From assembly GCF_014297445.1 (NCBI RefSeq), contig NZ_JACORU010000006.1, positions 1 through 64,000 of the forward strand: DNA of 64,000 nucleotides, in the 5' to 3' direction. This document shows, one piece after another, positions 1 through 7,275 of the stretch. The position numbers and the translations under genes are program-made. The notes beneath the pieces are model-generated. The model was not told the origin of the DNA. It did not search any database and saw only the letters and a list, made by a program, of their open reading frames with translations. Source of the DNA: Ramlibacter albus (GTDB lineage: Bacteria; Pseudomonadota; Gammaproteobacteria; Burkholderiales; Burkholderiaceae_C). Numbering within the stretch: position 1 is the first letter of the stretch; the number at the start of each line of letters is the position of its first letter.

Positions 1-76
1 GAAAATGAAGTCACCCAGGGAGTTCAGGCGGCTGCAAGCCGCGCAGACGCGAAAGGTCCAGCAAGAGGGACCAGCG

Positions 77-982
77 CTAAGTTGCGACTAGAACGTGTCC
101 GGGAGTACGGGGGCAAGACCAGTCGCATCCCTTGAAGCCGAACATCAGCGTACGCGCGTAGTTATAGGAAGCTTGGCGTAGCGTAACTTCATGGGCTTCC
201 CGTTCCATGTAGATCATCTCGCCTTTTTCCAGGGTGCTCATGAGCGCCAAGGAGTGAGTCGTGAAGACTAGATGCACGCCGTGGCGCTCGCACAGAAGTC
301 GCAACTCGCCGGACAAACGTGCCTGGGCATCCGCATCGAGGGAGATATCGATCTCGTCGATGAACAGGAATTTGACCCCAGAGACGATTCGACGATAGAC
401 GCTGATGAGGAAATACTCTCCCGAGCTCAGATGGTCTTCGCGCAGGTAACGGTCTTCCGGCCGGCGAAAGCAGTAGAAGGATCGGCGGCGGATACGAACT
501 TCCAGCAGGCCTGTGAACCTGTCCGTGCGATAGACGCGATTGAGGAAGTCATTGAGCTCCTGTCGAGGTGCGCCCTGCCCAATCGCCAGTGCCGTGCGGA
601 GGTCGTGGTCATGTTCAACGATTGCCTGAAACGCCTTGAAGCGGTCACCGTGTGGCACGGGCAGCTCGACACCAATGATGGCCTTCAGGTGGCGCGGGAT
701 CGGAGTGCGCGAACTGAGAGTCCCGAGGTCCGGGTCGAACCTGAACTCAAATACTTGCTCACCAAACTCGTACCGAATCCAACTATCGGGGCCGACGATC
801 CCCTCTGAGGACGTCGATGCCAATGTGTCTCCCAGCGGGATAGTGAGCAATGCCTTAGCCAATGTCGTCTTGCCGCACCCGTTTCGTCCGACGATCGCAG
901 TGATTCCGCGCTTGCCCAAATCCACCGACCACTTCAAGGTCGCAATGTGTTGAATTTTGGTGAGAGTGACGCAAAGCTGCAT
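77..982 (-). CDS. OLD/AAA-type ATPase, putative retron effector
   Basis: This 301-residue protein is an ABC/OLD-like P-loop ATPase. Walker A is GRNGCGKT (residues 32-39), the ABC signature is LSSGEY (185-190), Walker B is FLFIDEID (205-212) and the H-loop is TTHS (241-244). It follows the reverse transcriptase by only 4 bp on the same strand, so the two are probably co-transcribed. ATPases of this group are effectors of several retron and Septu-like defence systems. The stretch YNYARTLMFGFKG (273-285) resembles the segment that precedes a TOPRIM nuclease domain in OLD-like ATPases, but here the protein ends 16 residues later. It may be C-terminally truncated, or its nuclease partner may lie beyond the window edge. 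ATPase fold is confident; defence role is inferred. Confidence 0.85.
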   Translation of the reverse strand: MQLCVTLTKIQHIATLKWSVDLGKRGITAIVGRNGCGKTTLAKALLTIPLGDTLASTSSEGIVGPDSWIRYEFGEQVFEFRFDPDLGTLSSRTPIPRHLKAIIGVELPVPHGDRFKAFQAIVEHDHDLRTALAIGQGAPRQELNDFLNRVYRTDRFTGLLEVRIRRRSFYCFRRPEDRYLREDHLSSGEYFLISVYRRIVSGVKFLFIDEIDISLDADAQARLSGELRLLCERHGVHLVFTTHSLALMSTLEKGEMIYMEREAHEVTLRQASYNYARTLMFGFKGCDWSCPRTPGHVLVAT

Positions 983-986
983 GCAA

Positions 987-1964
987 TCACCCGAACGACC
1001 GGTGAACGAAACGATCGACCAGCGCCGAGCCGTACTTCATCCGCAACTTGTCCAAGTACTCTTGGTCGACAGCGTTGATGTAGTTGATCCAGCCCGAGAG
1101 GCGGGCTTCCGCCTTGTCCGGCTCGCCCGTCACTTTCTTGGCGAAATCGGCAAACTTTGCGCGGTCCTTCAGGTAGAAGTGCAGCAGGACCTCGATATTT
1201 GCTCGCAACTTTGCGTCGACTGTCACCTTACCGTTGGGCAGTAAGACCACTCCCAGCAGCCTAACCTTCGACCCCACGTGCAACGACTTCGACTTGAACG
1301 GGTTTAGGCGCAGTTTCTCGCCAAAGTGCTCACGCAGCAGCCCTTCCACAATTTGGCCAGCGCCATGCACCTCATCGCGATCGGACCCCGAGATGATCAG
1401 GTCGTCTGAGTAGCGGCTGTAGACGAGGCTTCGCGACTCGCATTCTTTCTGCAACGCGGTGTCGAAAGCGAATAGAACTGCATTGCTGAGAACCGGCGAA
1501 GTGGAAAAGCCAAGCGGCAGTGCATCATCGATGCAAACCAGCTGCAGGATTCGATCTAGATTAGATTCCAGTCCCTCAACAGGCGATGCCATCGCGCCGC
1601 CAACGAGCGTGGCGCGAACCAAGCTAACGTCGATGCTTGGAAAAAAGTCTGCCAAGTCGCTCACGAGGAAGTGGCGGCCGTGCTTGTGAATCCGGACTGC
1701 GTCGGCTGCACTGACACCTTTTCGATACGCGAAGGCGACTCCGGTGTTCACAGGCAAGAACTCAAAGACAAAGAGATTCAGGAACTCGTGGTACGCGCGA
1801 AGCTTGTCGGAGGGCATGTGGAGCGTCCGGCGCTTGCTGCCGATTCGGGGCGTCGTCGTCGTGTAAAGCGAGGTCACGTCCGCGCCAATGAAGTCCGCAA
1901 ATTTCTGCTTGCCGTGGAACATCGCGCCGAACAGCTCTGCGATTGGCTTTTTGGGCAGGTTCAA
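987..1964 (-). CDS. Retron-type reverse transcriptase
   Basis: This is a 325-residue RNA-directed DNA polymerase. Palm motifs are in order: SDLADFFPSID (102-112) with the first catalytic Asp, LPLGFSTSPVLSN (149-161) and YSRYSDDLIISG (182-193) with the YxDD catalytic pair. A thumb motif GWINYINAVD (291-300) follows. Size, motif spacing and lack of a maturase or endonuclease domain fit retron RTs better than group II intron RTs. The VTG motif usual in retrons is not evident; LLGVVL (236-241) sits at its place. The start is TTG at 1964, chosen because GGAGG lies 7 nt upstream; the first ATG is 14 codons further in. An ATPase gene follows and a structured non-coding segment precedes it. Confidence 0.88.
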   Translation of the reverse strand: MNLPKKPIAELFGAMFHGKQKFADFIGADVTSLYTTTTPRIGSKRRTLHMPSDKLRAYHEFLNLFVFEFLPVNTGVAFAYRKGVSAADAVRIHKHGRHFLVSDLADFFPSIDVSLVRATLVGGAMASPVEGLESNLDRILQLVCIDDALPLGFSTSPVLSNAVLFAFDTALQKECESRSLVYSRYSDDLIISGSDRDEVHGAGQIVEGLLREHFGEKLRLNPFKSKSLHVGSKVRLLGVVLLPNGKVTVDAKLRANIEVLLHFYLKDRAKFADFAKKVTGEPDKAEARLSGWINYINAVDQEYLDKLRMKYGSALVDRFVHRSFG

Positions 1965-2012
1965 GGCTCAGCCTCCGGGCAAAGTCGAAGGTTGTACAAT
2001 AGCGTCATGCCA

Positions 2013-2176
2013 GCGACTAGGAGCATCTCCGGTCATAAACGTTGGCCTCTGAGGCGTCTGAATCTACTTGTGTGGAGACCACAGGTCTCCACACAAGGCG
2101 TAGAGTTCTAGAGGCTTCGAACGGGTGCCCACTTGTTTCGAAAACCATCTCCCGCATTGCCTCGCTGAGTAGTCGT
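2013..2176 (-). ncRNA. Candidate retron msr-msd non-coding RNA
   Basis: The segment between the HTH gene and the RT has the order expected of a retron ncRNA when read on the minus strand. A short a1 candidate (CGACTA, 2175-2170) is followed by AGCGAG, whose G at 2165 is a candidate branching guanosine. A hairpin with TTCGAA arms (2137-2142 with 2116-2121) fits msr. A long interrupted hairpin (2045-2115) fits msd. TAGTCG (2019-2014) is complementary to a1 and fits a2. The RT start codon is about 50 nt further on. The structure is read directly; the assignment and limits are inferred, and the a1/a2 pairing is only 6 bp. Confidence 0.6.
2045..2115 (-). repeat. Long inverted repeat, predicted msd hairpin
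   Basis: The core is a perfect 14-bp inverted repeat: CTTGTGTGGAGACC at 2067-2080 and its complement at 2084-2097, with a 3-nt loop. Outside it, 2060-2066 pairs with 2101-2108 with one bulged base, and GCCTCT (2045-2050) pairs with AGAGGC (2110-2115). No T-run follows, so it does not look like a terminator. Confidence 0.85.
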
Positions 2177-2227
2177 ATCTTGTGAGAACTGGGGTCAGAT
2201 TCCATTTCGCTTGCAACTGAGTCGGTG

Positions 2228-2566
2228 CTATCCGCAGTGCCGTTCCCCGACGGACATCGAGCGCAAGCGCACCGTGCTCATAGAAGTGTCCCCCGCCTGC
2301 TGAATACGCCGGGTGAGATGCAGGAGCCGCTTGCTCGAGAACCGAGCCAACTTGAAACGCTTCAACCCCGAAACGTGAGGCCGGGAAATCCCGAGGCGTT
2401 TCGCGGCAGCGGCTTGGGACATTCCTTCGAGCAGATCGATAAGCCGCATTGCCAATTGCACGCGCAAGCGGCGGTCGTCGGGGTCCGGCAAGCCGAGGTC
2501 CGCGAACACGTTCCTTGAGCCGGTTTCGACATCCGGCGACGATGGGGCTTTGAGCTTAGCTTTCAT
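2228..2566 (-). CDS. XRE-family HTH protein, antitoxin-like
   Basis: A 112-residue protein whose middle (about residues 30-85) matches the HTH of small HigA2-like antitoxins, with QAAAAKRLGISRPHVSGLKR as the helix-turn-helix. Such genes normally sit next to a RelE/HigB toxin on the same strand. Here the upstream neighbour is a toxin-antitoxin operon in the opposite direction, with which it shares a palindromic promoter. Its last 25 residues do not resemble the usual family tail, so an old frameshift at the 3' end is possible. It could be an extra regulator of the neighbouring pair or a relic. Confidence 0.65.
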   Translation of the reverse strand: MKAKLKAPSSPDVETGSRNVFADLGLPDPDDRRLRVQLAMRLIDLLEGMSQAAAAKRLGISRPHVSGLKRFKLARFSSKRLLHLTRRIQQAGDTSMSTVRLRSMSVGERHCG

Positions 2567-2583
2567 TTTCCACTTTCGTTAAC

Positions 2584-2615
2584 CATAGTTGACATCACCT
2601 CTGATGTCAACTATG
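2584..2615. promoter_or_regulatory. Palindromic operator with two-way promoter
   Basis: A perfect inverted repeat, CATAGTTGACATCA and its complement around a 4-bp centre, lies between the divergent HTH gene and the toxin gene. On the plus strand it carries TTGACA (2589-2594), a 17-bp spacer and TATGAT (2612-2617). The symmetry gives the minus strand TTGACA (2610-2605), a 17-bp spacer and TATGGT (2587-2582). An autoregulatory antitoxin binding here would shut both promoters. Confidence 0.85.
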
Positions 2616-2623
2616 ATTCACAT

Positions 2624-2923
2624 ATGCTCCTGACCAAGCGGACAGAGACATTCGACAAGTGGTTGAACGCTCTCCGCGACAGGATGGGGCGGCTGCGTAT
2701 CCTCGCCCGCTTGACGCGAATCGAAGCCGGCAATTTCGGCGATTCGAGACACGTGGGCGAAAACGTGTTTGAGCTTCGAGTCGATCACGGCCCCGGCTAT
2801 CGCGTGTACTTCACGCGCCGGGGTCCGGTCGTCGTGATCCTGCTGTGCGGTGGCGACAAGTCGTCCCAGGTGGCCGACATCGCAACCGCGCAGCGCCTCG
2901 CCAGGGAAATGAAGGAGTACTGA
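2624..2923 (+). CDS. higB: RelE/ParE-superfamily toxin, HigB-like
   Basis: A 99-residue toxin of the phage-derived Gp49/HigB-like killer group, recognised from FDKWLNALRDRMGRLRI near the N-terminus, VFELRVDHGPGYRVYF (about residues 49-64) and the C-terminal LCGGDKSSQ. Family members are mRNA interferases acting at the ribosome. The antitoxin gene starts 3 bp after the stop, giving the toxin-first order typical of HigBA. The ATG at 2624 lies 7 bp after the -10 element, so the mRNA probably begins at or next to the start codon (leaderless); no Shine-Dalgarno is seen. The family is clear; the exact subfamily name is less so. Confidence 0.85.
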   Translation: MLLTKRTETFDKWLNALRDRMGRLRILARLTRIEAGNFGDSRHVGENVFELRVDHGPGYRVYFTRRGPVVVILLCGGDKSSQVADIATAQRLAREMKEY

Positions 2924-2925
2924 CC

Positions 2926-3222
2926 ATGGCCGAAAAGATCAGCGACTACAACGCCGCCGAATACCTCAAGACCCCCGAGGACGTCGCGGCCTACCTCGAG
3001 CTCTGCTTCGAGGAAGCCCAGGGAGACCCCGCGGTGATCGCCGCCGCGCTCGGGACGGCTGCGCGCGCATCGGGTATGTCTCAGGTCGCGCGCGAGGCAG
3101 GCCTCACGCGCGAAGGGCTCTACAAGGCGCTCTCGGCCGACGGCAACCCGAGCCTGTCCACGATCGTGAAGGTGCTGGCTGCGCTCGGCCTCCGGATGGC
3201 GGTGGAGCCGCGCCGGGTCTGA
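2926..3222 (+). CDS. higA: HigA-type antitoxin
   Basis: This 98-residue protein is the cognate antidote: an N-terminal segment (ISDYNAAEYLKTPEDVAAYL) followed by a Cro/C1-type HTH at about residues 48-90 (MSQVAREAGLTREGLYKAL). The ATG at 2926 is preferred over upstream in-frame starts because it begins 2 bp after the toxin stop and starts at the conserved MAEKISDYN. Antitoxins of this family bind the toxin and repress their own promoter, which fits the palindrome at 2584-2615. Confidence 0.9.
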   Translation: MAEKISDYNAAEYLKTPEDVAAYLELCFEEAQGDPAVIAAALGTAARASGMSQVAREAGLTREGLYKALSADGNPSLSTIVKVLAALGLRMAVEPRRV

Positions 3223-3280
3223 GGCGCACGTCCACCGGACTGCGCGCGGTGTTGCTACTTGCCGGATGTATCGCGTCCAT

Positions 3281-3511
3281 TCAGGCGACAGGCGCGAATC
3301 GCGGCTGCCGAACGCCATCCACGTCAATACTTTCAAAGAACATCGCGTGCGGCCGCACCCACAGCCCGTGCTCGCCATAAAGCGCGCGGTACAACACCAG
3401 TGGCTCCAGCGTCTCGCTGTGGCGCACCACGCCCAGCACTTCGTATTCGCCGCCCTTGTAATGGCGATATCGGCCGGTGGCGGTGGGCGGCAGGGGCGCA
3501 AGGTCGCTCAT
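3281..3511 (-). CDS. DUF1653 protein
   Basis: A 76-residue protein with the DUF1653 pattern: GRYRHYKGGEYEVLGVVRHS at residues 13-32, then a PLVLYRALYG segment and WVRPHAMFFE. Family members are small beta-rich proteins of unknown function. The ATG at 3511 overlaps the arsC stop as ATGA, so the two genes are translationally coupled. Confidence 0.85.
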   Translation of the reverse strand: MSDLAPLPPTATGRYRHYKGGEYEVLGVVRHSETLEPLVLYRALYGEHGLWVRPHAMFFESIDVDGVRQPRFAPVA

Positions 3512-3936
3512 GGTGCTCGCCGCTTGCCGGTGTCGATCACCTGCTGCCCGTCTTCCTTGGTGAACGGCGCAACCACCGGCACCGGAAGGATCTCGAGCAC
3601 GACTTCGGAATTCGGCCGGCACAACATCGTGCCCAGCGGCGTGACGACGATCGGGCGGTTCAGCAGGATGGGGTGCTGTCCGATGAAGTCCACCAGCTCG
3701 TCGTCGGTCCAATGCGCGTCCGCCAGCTTCAGCTCCGCATATACCGGTTCCTTGCTGCGCAGGACGTCGCGCACCGACAAGCCGGCATCCGCGAGCAGCT
3801 TGCGCAACAGCGCCCTCGTGGGCGGCGCCTTCAGGTAGTCGATGACGGTAGGCTCGATGCCGGCATGGCGGATGATTGCGAGCGTGTTGCGCGACGTGCC
3901 GCAAGCGGGGTTGTGATAGATGGTGACTTCCGACAT
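3508..3936 (-). CDS. arsC: Arsenate reductase, glutaredoxin-linked
   Basis: A 142-residue thioredoxin-fold protein that reduces arsenate to arsenite with glutathione and glutaredoxin. The catalytic Cys is in HNPACGTSRNT (Cys12), and the C-terminal half has the conserved LNRPIVV and LCRP arginine motifs. Length is normal. The start ATG at 3936 leads directly into MSEVTIYHNP; longer forms lack family similarity. No arsR or arsB is nearby, so a housekeeping ArsC/YfgD-like role is possible. Confidence 0.9.
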   Translation of the reverse strand: MSEVTIYHNPACGTSRNTLAIIRHAGIEPTVIDYLKAPPTRALLRKLLADAGLSVRDVLRSKEPVYAELKLADAHWTDDELVDFIGQHPILLNRPIVVTPLGTMLCRPNSEVVLEILPVPVVAPFTKEDGQQVIDTGKRRAP

Positions 3937-4007
3937 GTGGCGATTATCCGCACGTTGCGGCGTTTCGCTCCTTCTGTCACGATCCCCAACCTGGAGGAGC
4001 GCCACCC

Positions 4008-4535
4008 ATGCCGTTCACCTACCCCGACTGCATCCGCAAGCTTTATGAAAGCGAGAGCAACGGCGAAAAAATTTATTCGGCGCTGTTGCGTGCGGCGAAG
4101 GGCGAGCGGGACCGCTACCACTTCGCCACCCTGCTTCAACTCGAGTCGGAGACGAAGGCCCGGTTGCAGCCCTTCCTGTTCAAGTACGGCGTGGCGTACT
4201 CGACGCCCGACATTCAGCCCTTTGTCGATGGTGCCGTAAGCCTATACGTCGAACATGGATGGCAGGCCCTGATGGCCGCATCAAGGCCCGTGGTGCAGAA
4301 AGGCATCGCCGAATTCGAGGCCATCGCGGCGATCGGCCTGGCGGAGGATGCCGACGTGCTGCAAGGCATGGTGCGACACGAGAAGGCCATTCTCCAGTGG
4401 GTGGATGCGGAGCTGGCCGGAAGCGGTGACGATTCGCTCCGCGCGGTCATTGCAGAACTCGCGCACCCGATTCCCCGCGATGCAGGCGCGGCGGGCGAGC
4501 GGGGCTCGGACGCCGGCAAGCATGCCGCTTGTTGA
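4008..4535 (+). CDS. Hypothetical helical protein
   Basis: A 175-residue soluble, mostly alpha-helical protein that I do not recognise. Repeated acidic/helical stretches (LYESESNGEKIYSALLRAAK, FEAIAAIGLAEDADVLQGM, VRHEKAILQWVDAEL) hint at a ferritin-like four-helix arrangement, but metal ligands cannot be assigned with certainty. There is no signal peptide. It starts 71 bp from the divergent arsC start. Confidence 0.7.
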   Translation: MPFTYPDCIRKLYESESNGEKIYSALLRAAKGERDRYHFATLLQLESETKARLQPFLFKYGVAYSTPDIQPFVDGAVSLYVEHGWQALMAASRPVVQKGIAEFEAIAAIGLAEDADVLQGMVRHEKAILQWVDAELAGSGDDSLRAVIAELAHPIPRDAGAAGERGSDAGKHAAC

Positions 4536-4666
4536 CCTCGCGAGATCTTGGCCGAGTCACGATCAGCTGACGGGCAGCACCTCTCCTTTCTCACAGGCAA
4601 GTACCCGTCCATGCCCTACCGTGGAACAAAGCCGGGGTGTCCGGCTGACACTTCCAAGGACCTCAC

Positions 4667-4828
4667 ATGCCGCAATCGAACAAGGACAACAAGGGTGGAA
4701 AGACCCACGCGAAAAAGACTCAGCACGCGGGTGGCGCTGTCTCCGACAAGGCAGCCGGCCAGTCGCGCTCCGGCGCATCGCCCACCGGTCCCCACAAGCA
4801 TGGAGAGAAGAAGACTACTCCCCGATGA
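4667..4828 (+). CDS. Small basic hydrophilic protein
   Basis: A 53-residue protein rich in Lys, Gly, His, Ser and Thr (MPQSNKDNKGGKTHAKKTQH at the N-terminus, ending KHGEKKTTPR). AAGGA lies 6 nt before the ATG. No hydrophobic segment is present, so it is probably disordered and DNA- or RNA-associated or stress-related. A similarly hydrophilic ORF follows 8 bp later. Function unknown. Confidence 0.6.
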   Translation: MPQSNKDNKGGKTHAKKTQHAGGAVSDKAAGQSRSGASPTGPHKHGEKKTTPR

Positions 4829-4836
4829 GCCTTTGA

Positions 4837-5046
4837 ATGTCGCAACGAGACACGTCGAATACCGACAAGCAGAAGCGCCCCGGTAAGCAGGGAGAAGTCA
4901 CGCGGCCGGAAGGCAGGGCGCGGGGCTGGAACAGCACCATGAACAAGCCTCAAAGCGGAGGCAAGAACATGAACTCGCGCGCGAAAGTGCCGTTCGGCCC
5001 TACGGGGGGCTTGGGACGAAAGACCAACCTGGCGCGCTCCTCCTGA
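4837..5046 (+). CDS. Small hydrophilic protein
   Basis: A 69-residue polar protein (MSQRDTSNTDKQKRPGKQGE at the N-terminus, then GGKNMNSRAKVPFGPTGGLG) without hydrophobic segments. Its composition resembles the 53-residue protein just upstream, with which it is probably co-transcribed. No family is recognised, and a shorter start within it cannot be excluded. Confidence 0.5.
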   Translation: MSQRDTSNTDKQKRPGKQGEVTRPEGRARGWNSTMNKPQSGGKNMNSRAKVPFGPTGGLGRKTNLARSS

Positions 5047-5093
5047 AGCTCAAGGGCGACAGACGCCCTTTCCGCGAGGCAAAATGCCCGCGC

Positions 5094-5540
5094 ATGAGGA
5101 GTACCGTCAAACTGGAGCTGAACGCCCGCGAGCAGAACCGCCTTGCCAACGTACGCCGACTGATCAAGACCGCCGGGTCGATCAAGGCGTTCGCCGCCAA
5201 GGTCGGTGCCGCGCTCAGCACCGTCAGCCAGTACGCCGGCCCGAACCCGAGGCGCCGCATCACCGAGAACATGGCGCGCGGGTGGGAAGAGGCGCTGGGC
5301 CTGCGCGAAGGCGAACTCGACGCGCCCCCGCCCGACAAGGTGATGGTGGCGGCCTCGCCGGCGACACCGCGGCGGCGGGCGAGCGACGCCCTGGCCGCGC
5401 ACATGGTCGACCTGTCGCGGGTCGCGTCGCCTGCCACGCGAGCGTTGATCGAGAAGTTGGTCGCCGTCGGCAGCAAGAACCTCCTGCCGGAGGCCCGCGC
5501 CCTGCAGTTGTTCGAGGAAATGGCGGCGCTGGAGCGTTGA
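5094..5540 (+). CDS. Putative HTH DNA-binding protein
   Basis: A 148-residue protein whose N-terminal 65 residues look like a lambda-repressor/phage-repressor type HTH (NVRRLIKTAGSIKAFAAKVG, then ALSTVSQYAG and RRRITENMARGWEEALGL). The remaining part is a linker plus a helical tail (LIEKLVAVGSKNLLPEARAL). Probably a transcription regulator of unknown targets. Confidence 0.65.
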   Translation: MRSTVKLELNAREQNRLANVRRLIKTAGSIKAFAAKVGAALSTVSQYAGPNPRRRITENMARGWEEALGLREGELDAPPPDKVMVAASPATPRRRASDALAAHMVDLSRVASPATRALIEKLVAVGSKNLLPEARALQLFEEMAALER

Positions 5541-5633
5541 GCACCGCCCGCTCCGTGGCTGTCGGCCCAAACCGACTCGCGCGCGCTGCGCCAAACCCAC
5601 ACGCTGTGCAGTTGGTGCGTCAATAATGAGCGC

Positions 5634-6053
5634 ATGGAACCGCGGAAAAGTATTGCAGAGCTTCGGTCCCACGTTGCCGCACTCGTGGAGCAGGAGGCAG
5701 GGCTCCTGCAGAAAGCGTTCGAACTGAGCAGGGACGAATCGAGCCGTGCGTCAGTCGGCGGCATCTTTGCCCAGGTCCAGAAGATCCAGCGCGAACGCAG
5801 CGCGTTCCGGAAGCAGATCGGCGACCTGCTCGGGTCCAGCCGCATGCACTCACCTGCCGAGGTGTGGCAGCCGGGTGTGTACGACTACCGCAGCGAAGTC
5901 GGCAGCAAGAGCGTACGCGCGCGCGTGGTCGCCGGGCCGCTTGGGCTGCTTGTGCATATCCCCGGCCAAAGTCGTGCAGTACGGATCGAGACACTCGCGG
6001 GCACCTTTGACGGGCCGCTCGCATCGGACGACTCCACCTCATACCTGGCCTGA
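5634..6053 (+). CDS. Hypothetical protein
   Basis: A 139-residue cytoplasmic protein. The first 70 residues are helical and coiled-coil-like (LRSHVAALVEQEAGLLQKAF, FAQVQKIQRERSAFRKQIGD); the rest is predicted beta-rich (SVRARVVAGPLGLLVHIPGQ). I do not recognise a family. It stands alone, 93 bp after the HTH gene. Confidence 0.6.
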   Translation: MEPRKSIAELRSHVAALVEQEAGLLQKAFELSRDESSRASVGGIFAQVQKIQRERSAFRKQIGDLLGSSRMHSPAEVWQPGVYDYRSEVGSKSVRARVVAGPLGLLVHIPGQSRAVRIETLAGTFDGPLASDDSTSYLA

Positions 6054-6193
6054 TCCGCCATGCAATGAACCATCGCAGTCCTGGGCCCTGGCCGGCACCG
6101 GACGCAGCAGTTTGCCGTCAGGACCCGCAGGCCTGAGGATTGTGTTCGCGGCCCCGCTTGGGCACGCTGGGTCTCCCTGACCAGGAGAGATCC

Positions 6194-7147
6194 ATGAAAG
6201 CAGTCCGCATCCATCGTTACGGCCCGCGCGAAGAGCTGGTGTTCGAGGACGCACCGCTGCCGGTGCTGGCGCCGGACGAGGTGCTCATCCAGGTGGTCGG
6301 CGCGTCGGTCAACCCGGTCGACTGGATGATCCGGCAAGGCAAGCTGAAGGAAGTGCTTGCGCATGCCATGCCGCTCACGCTGGGCTGGGACGTGTCGGGC
6401 GTGGTGAGCGCCGCGGGCAACCTCGTCACACGCTACAGCATCGGCGACAGCGTGTACTCGCGCCCCGACATCGCTCGCAACGGCACGTATGCCGAATACG
6501 TGGCGGTGCGGGCGGCCGAGGTCGCGCCCAAGCCGGCCACCATCTCGCACATCGAGGCGGCGTCGCTGCCGCTGGCGGGCATCACGGCATGGCAGGCACT
6601 GGTCGACGTGTGCAAGCTCAAGACCGGGCAGCGTGTCCTGGTCCATGCGGCCGCCGGCGGCGTCGGCTCGCTGGCGGTGCAGATCGCCAGGGCGCGAGGC
6701 GCCTACGTCATTGGCACGGCCTCGGCCGCCAACAGGCACTTCGTCCTGTCGCTGGGTGCGAATGAATTCGTCGACTACCGCACGCAGACGCTGGAGTCGG
6801 CCATCCAGGAGCCGGTGGACGCGGTGCTGGACACCGTCGGCGGCGAGGCCCAGGAAGCCTCGTTTCCCCTGCTCAAGGCCGGCGGCGTGCTGGTCTCCAT
6901 CGTCAGCCCCCCGCCGCAGGAGCTGGCCGCAAAGTACGGCGTGCGCGGGGAATTCCTGATGATCGGCCCGAATGCCGAGGTGTTGGAGCAGCTGGCGAAA
7001 CTGGCCGACGAGGGCAAGGTGCGGCCGGTCATCGGGGCGGAATTCGCGCTCGAAGACATTGCGCGGGCCCACGCGCTGAGCGAAGGGCGGCATACGCGCG
7101 GGAAGATCGTGCTGTATGTCGGGCCGCCGCGGGGACGACCCGTGTGA
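6194..7147 (+). CDS. NADPH-dependent quinone-oxidoreductase-like enzyme
   Basis: A 317-residue medium-chain dehydrogenase/reductase of the zeta-crystallin/quinone oxidoreductase type. It has a GroES-like N-terminal domain (LTLGWDVSGVV about 62-71; GDSVYSRPD about 84-92) and a Rossmann domain with the nucleotide motif AAAGGVGSLA (152-161). Cys/His zinc ligands are absent, as expected for zinc-free members. The start at 6194 has AGGAGA 6 nt upstream. The substrate is unknown. Confidence 0.9.
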   Translation: MKAVRIHRYGPREELVFEDAPLPVLAPDEVLIQVVGASVNPVDWMIRQGKLKEVLAHAMPLTLGWDVSGVVSAAGNLVTRYSIGDSVYSRPDIARNGTYAEYVAVRAAEVAPKPATISHIEAASLPLAGITAWQALVDVCKLKTGQRVLVHAAAGGVGSLAVQIARARGAYVIGTASAANRHFVLSLGANEFVDYRTQTLESAIQEPVDAVLDTVGGEAQEASFPLLKAGGVLVSIVSPPPQELAAKYGVRGEFLMIGPNAEVLEQLAKLADEGKVRPVIGAEFALEDIARAHALSEGRHTRGKIVLYVGPPRGRPV

Positions 7148-7275
7148 CGAGCTACATCGCGCCTGATCCCTCGGCCATCCCGTGCACCATTCCGACACGC
7201 GGACGGGTCGCGGGACGATAAACGCCCGGCTCTGGCATAGCGACACTCGAGCTCTCCCATGAAGTCCCGGGCCGC

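Noticed and set aside
2017..2205. 62-codon minus-strand ORF covering the retron ncRNA region
   Set aside because: It runs through the long hairpin and has no protein-like features; the structured RNA explains the segment better.
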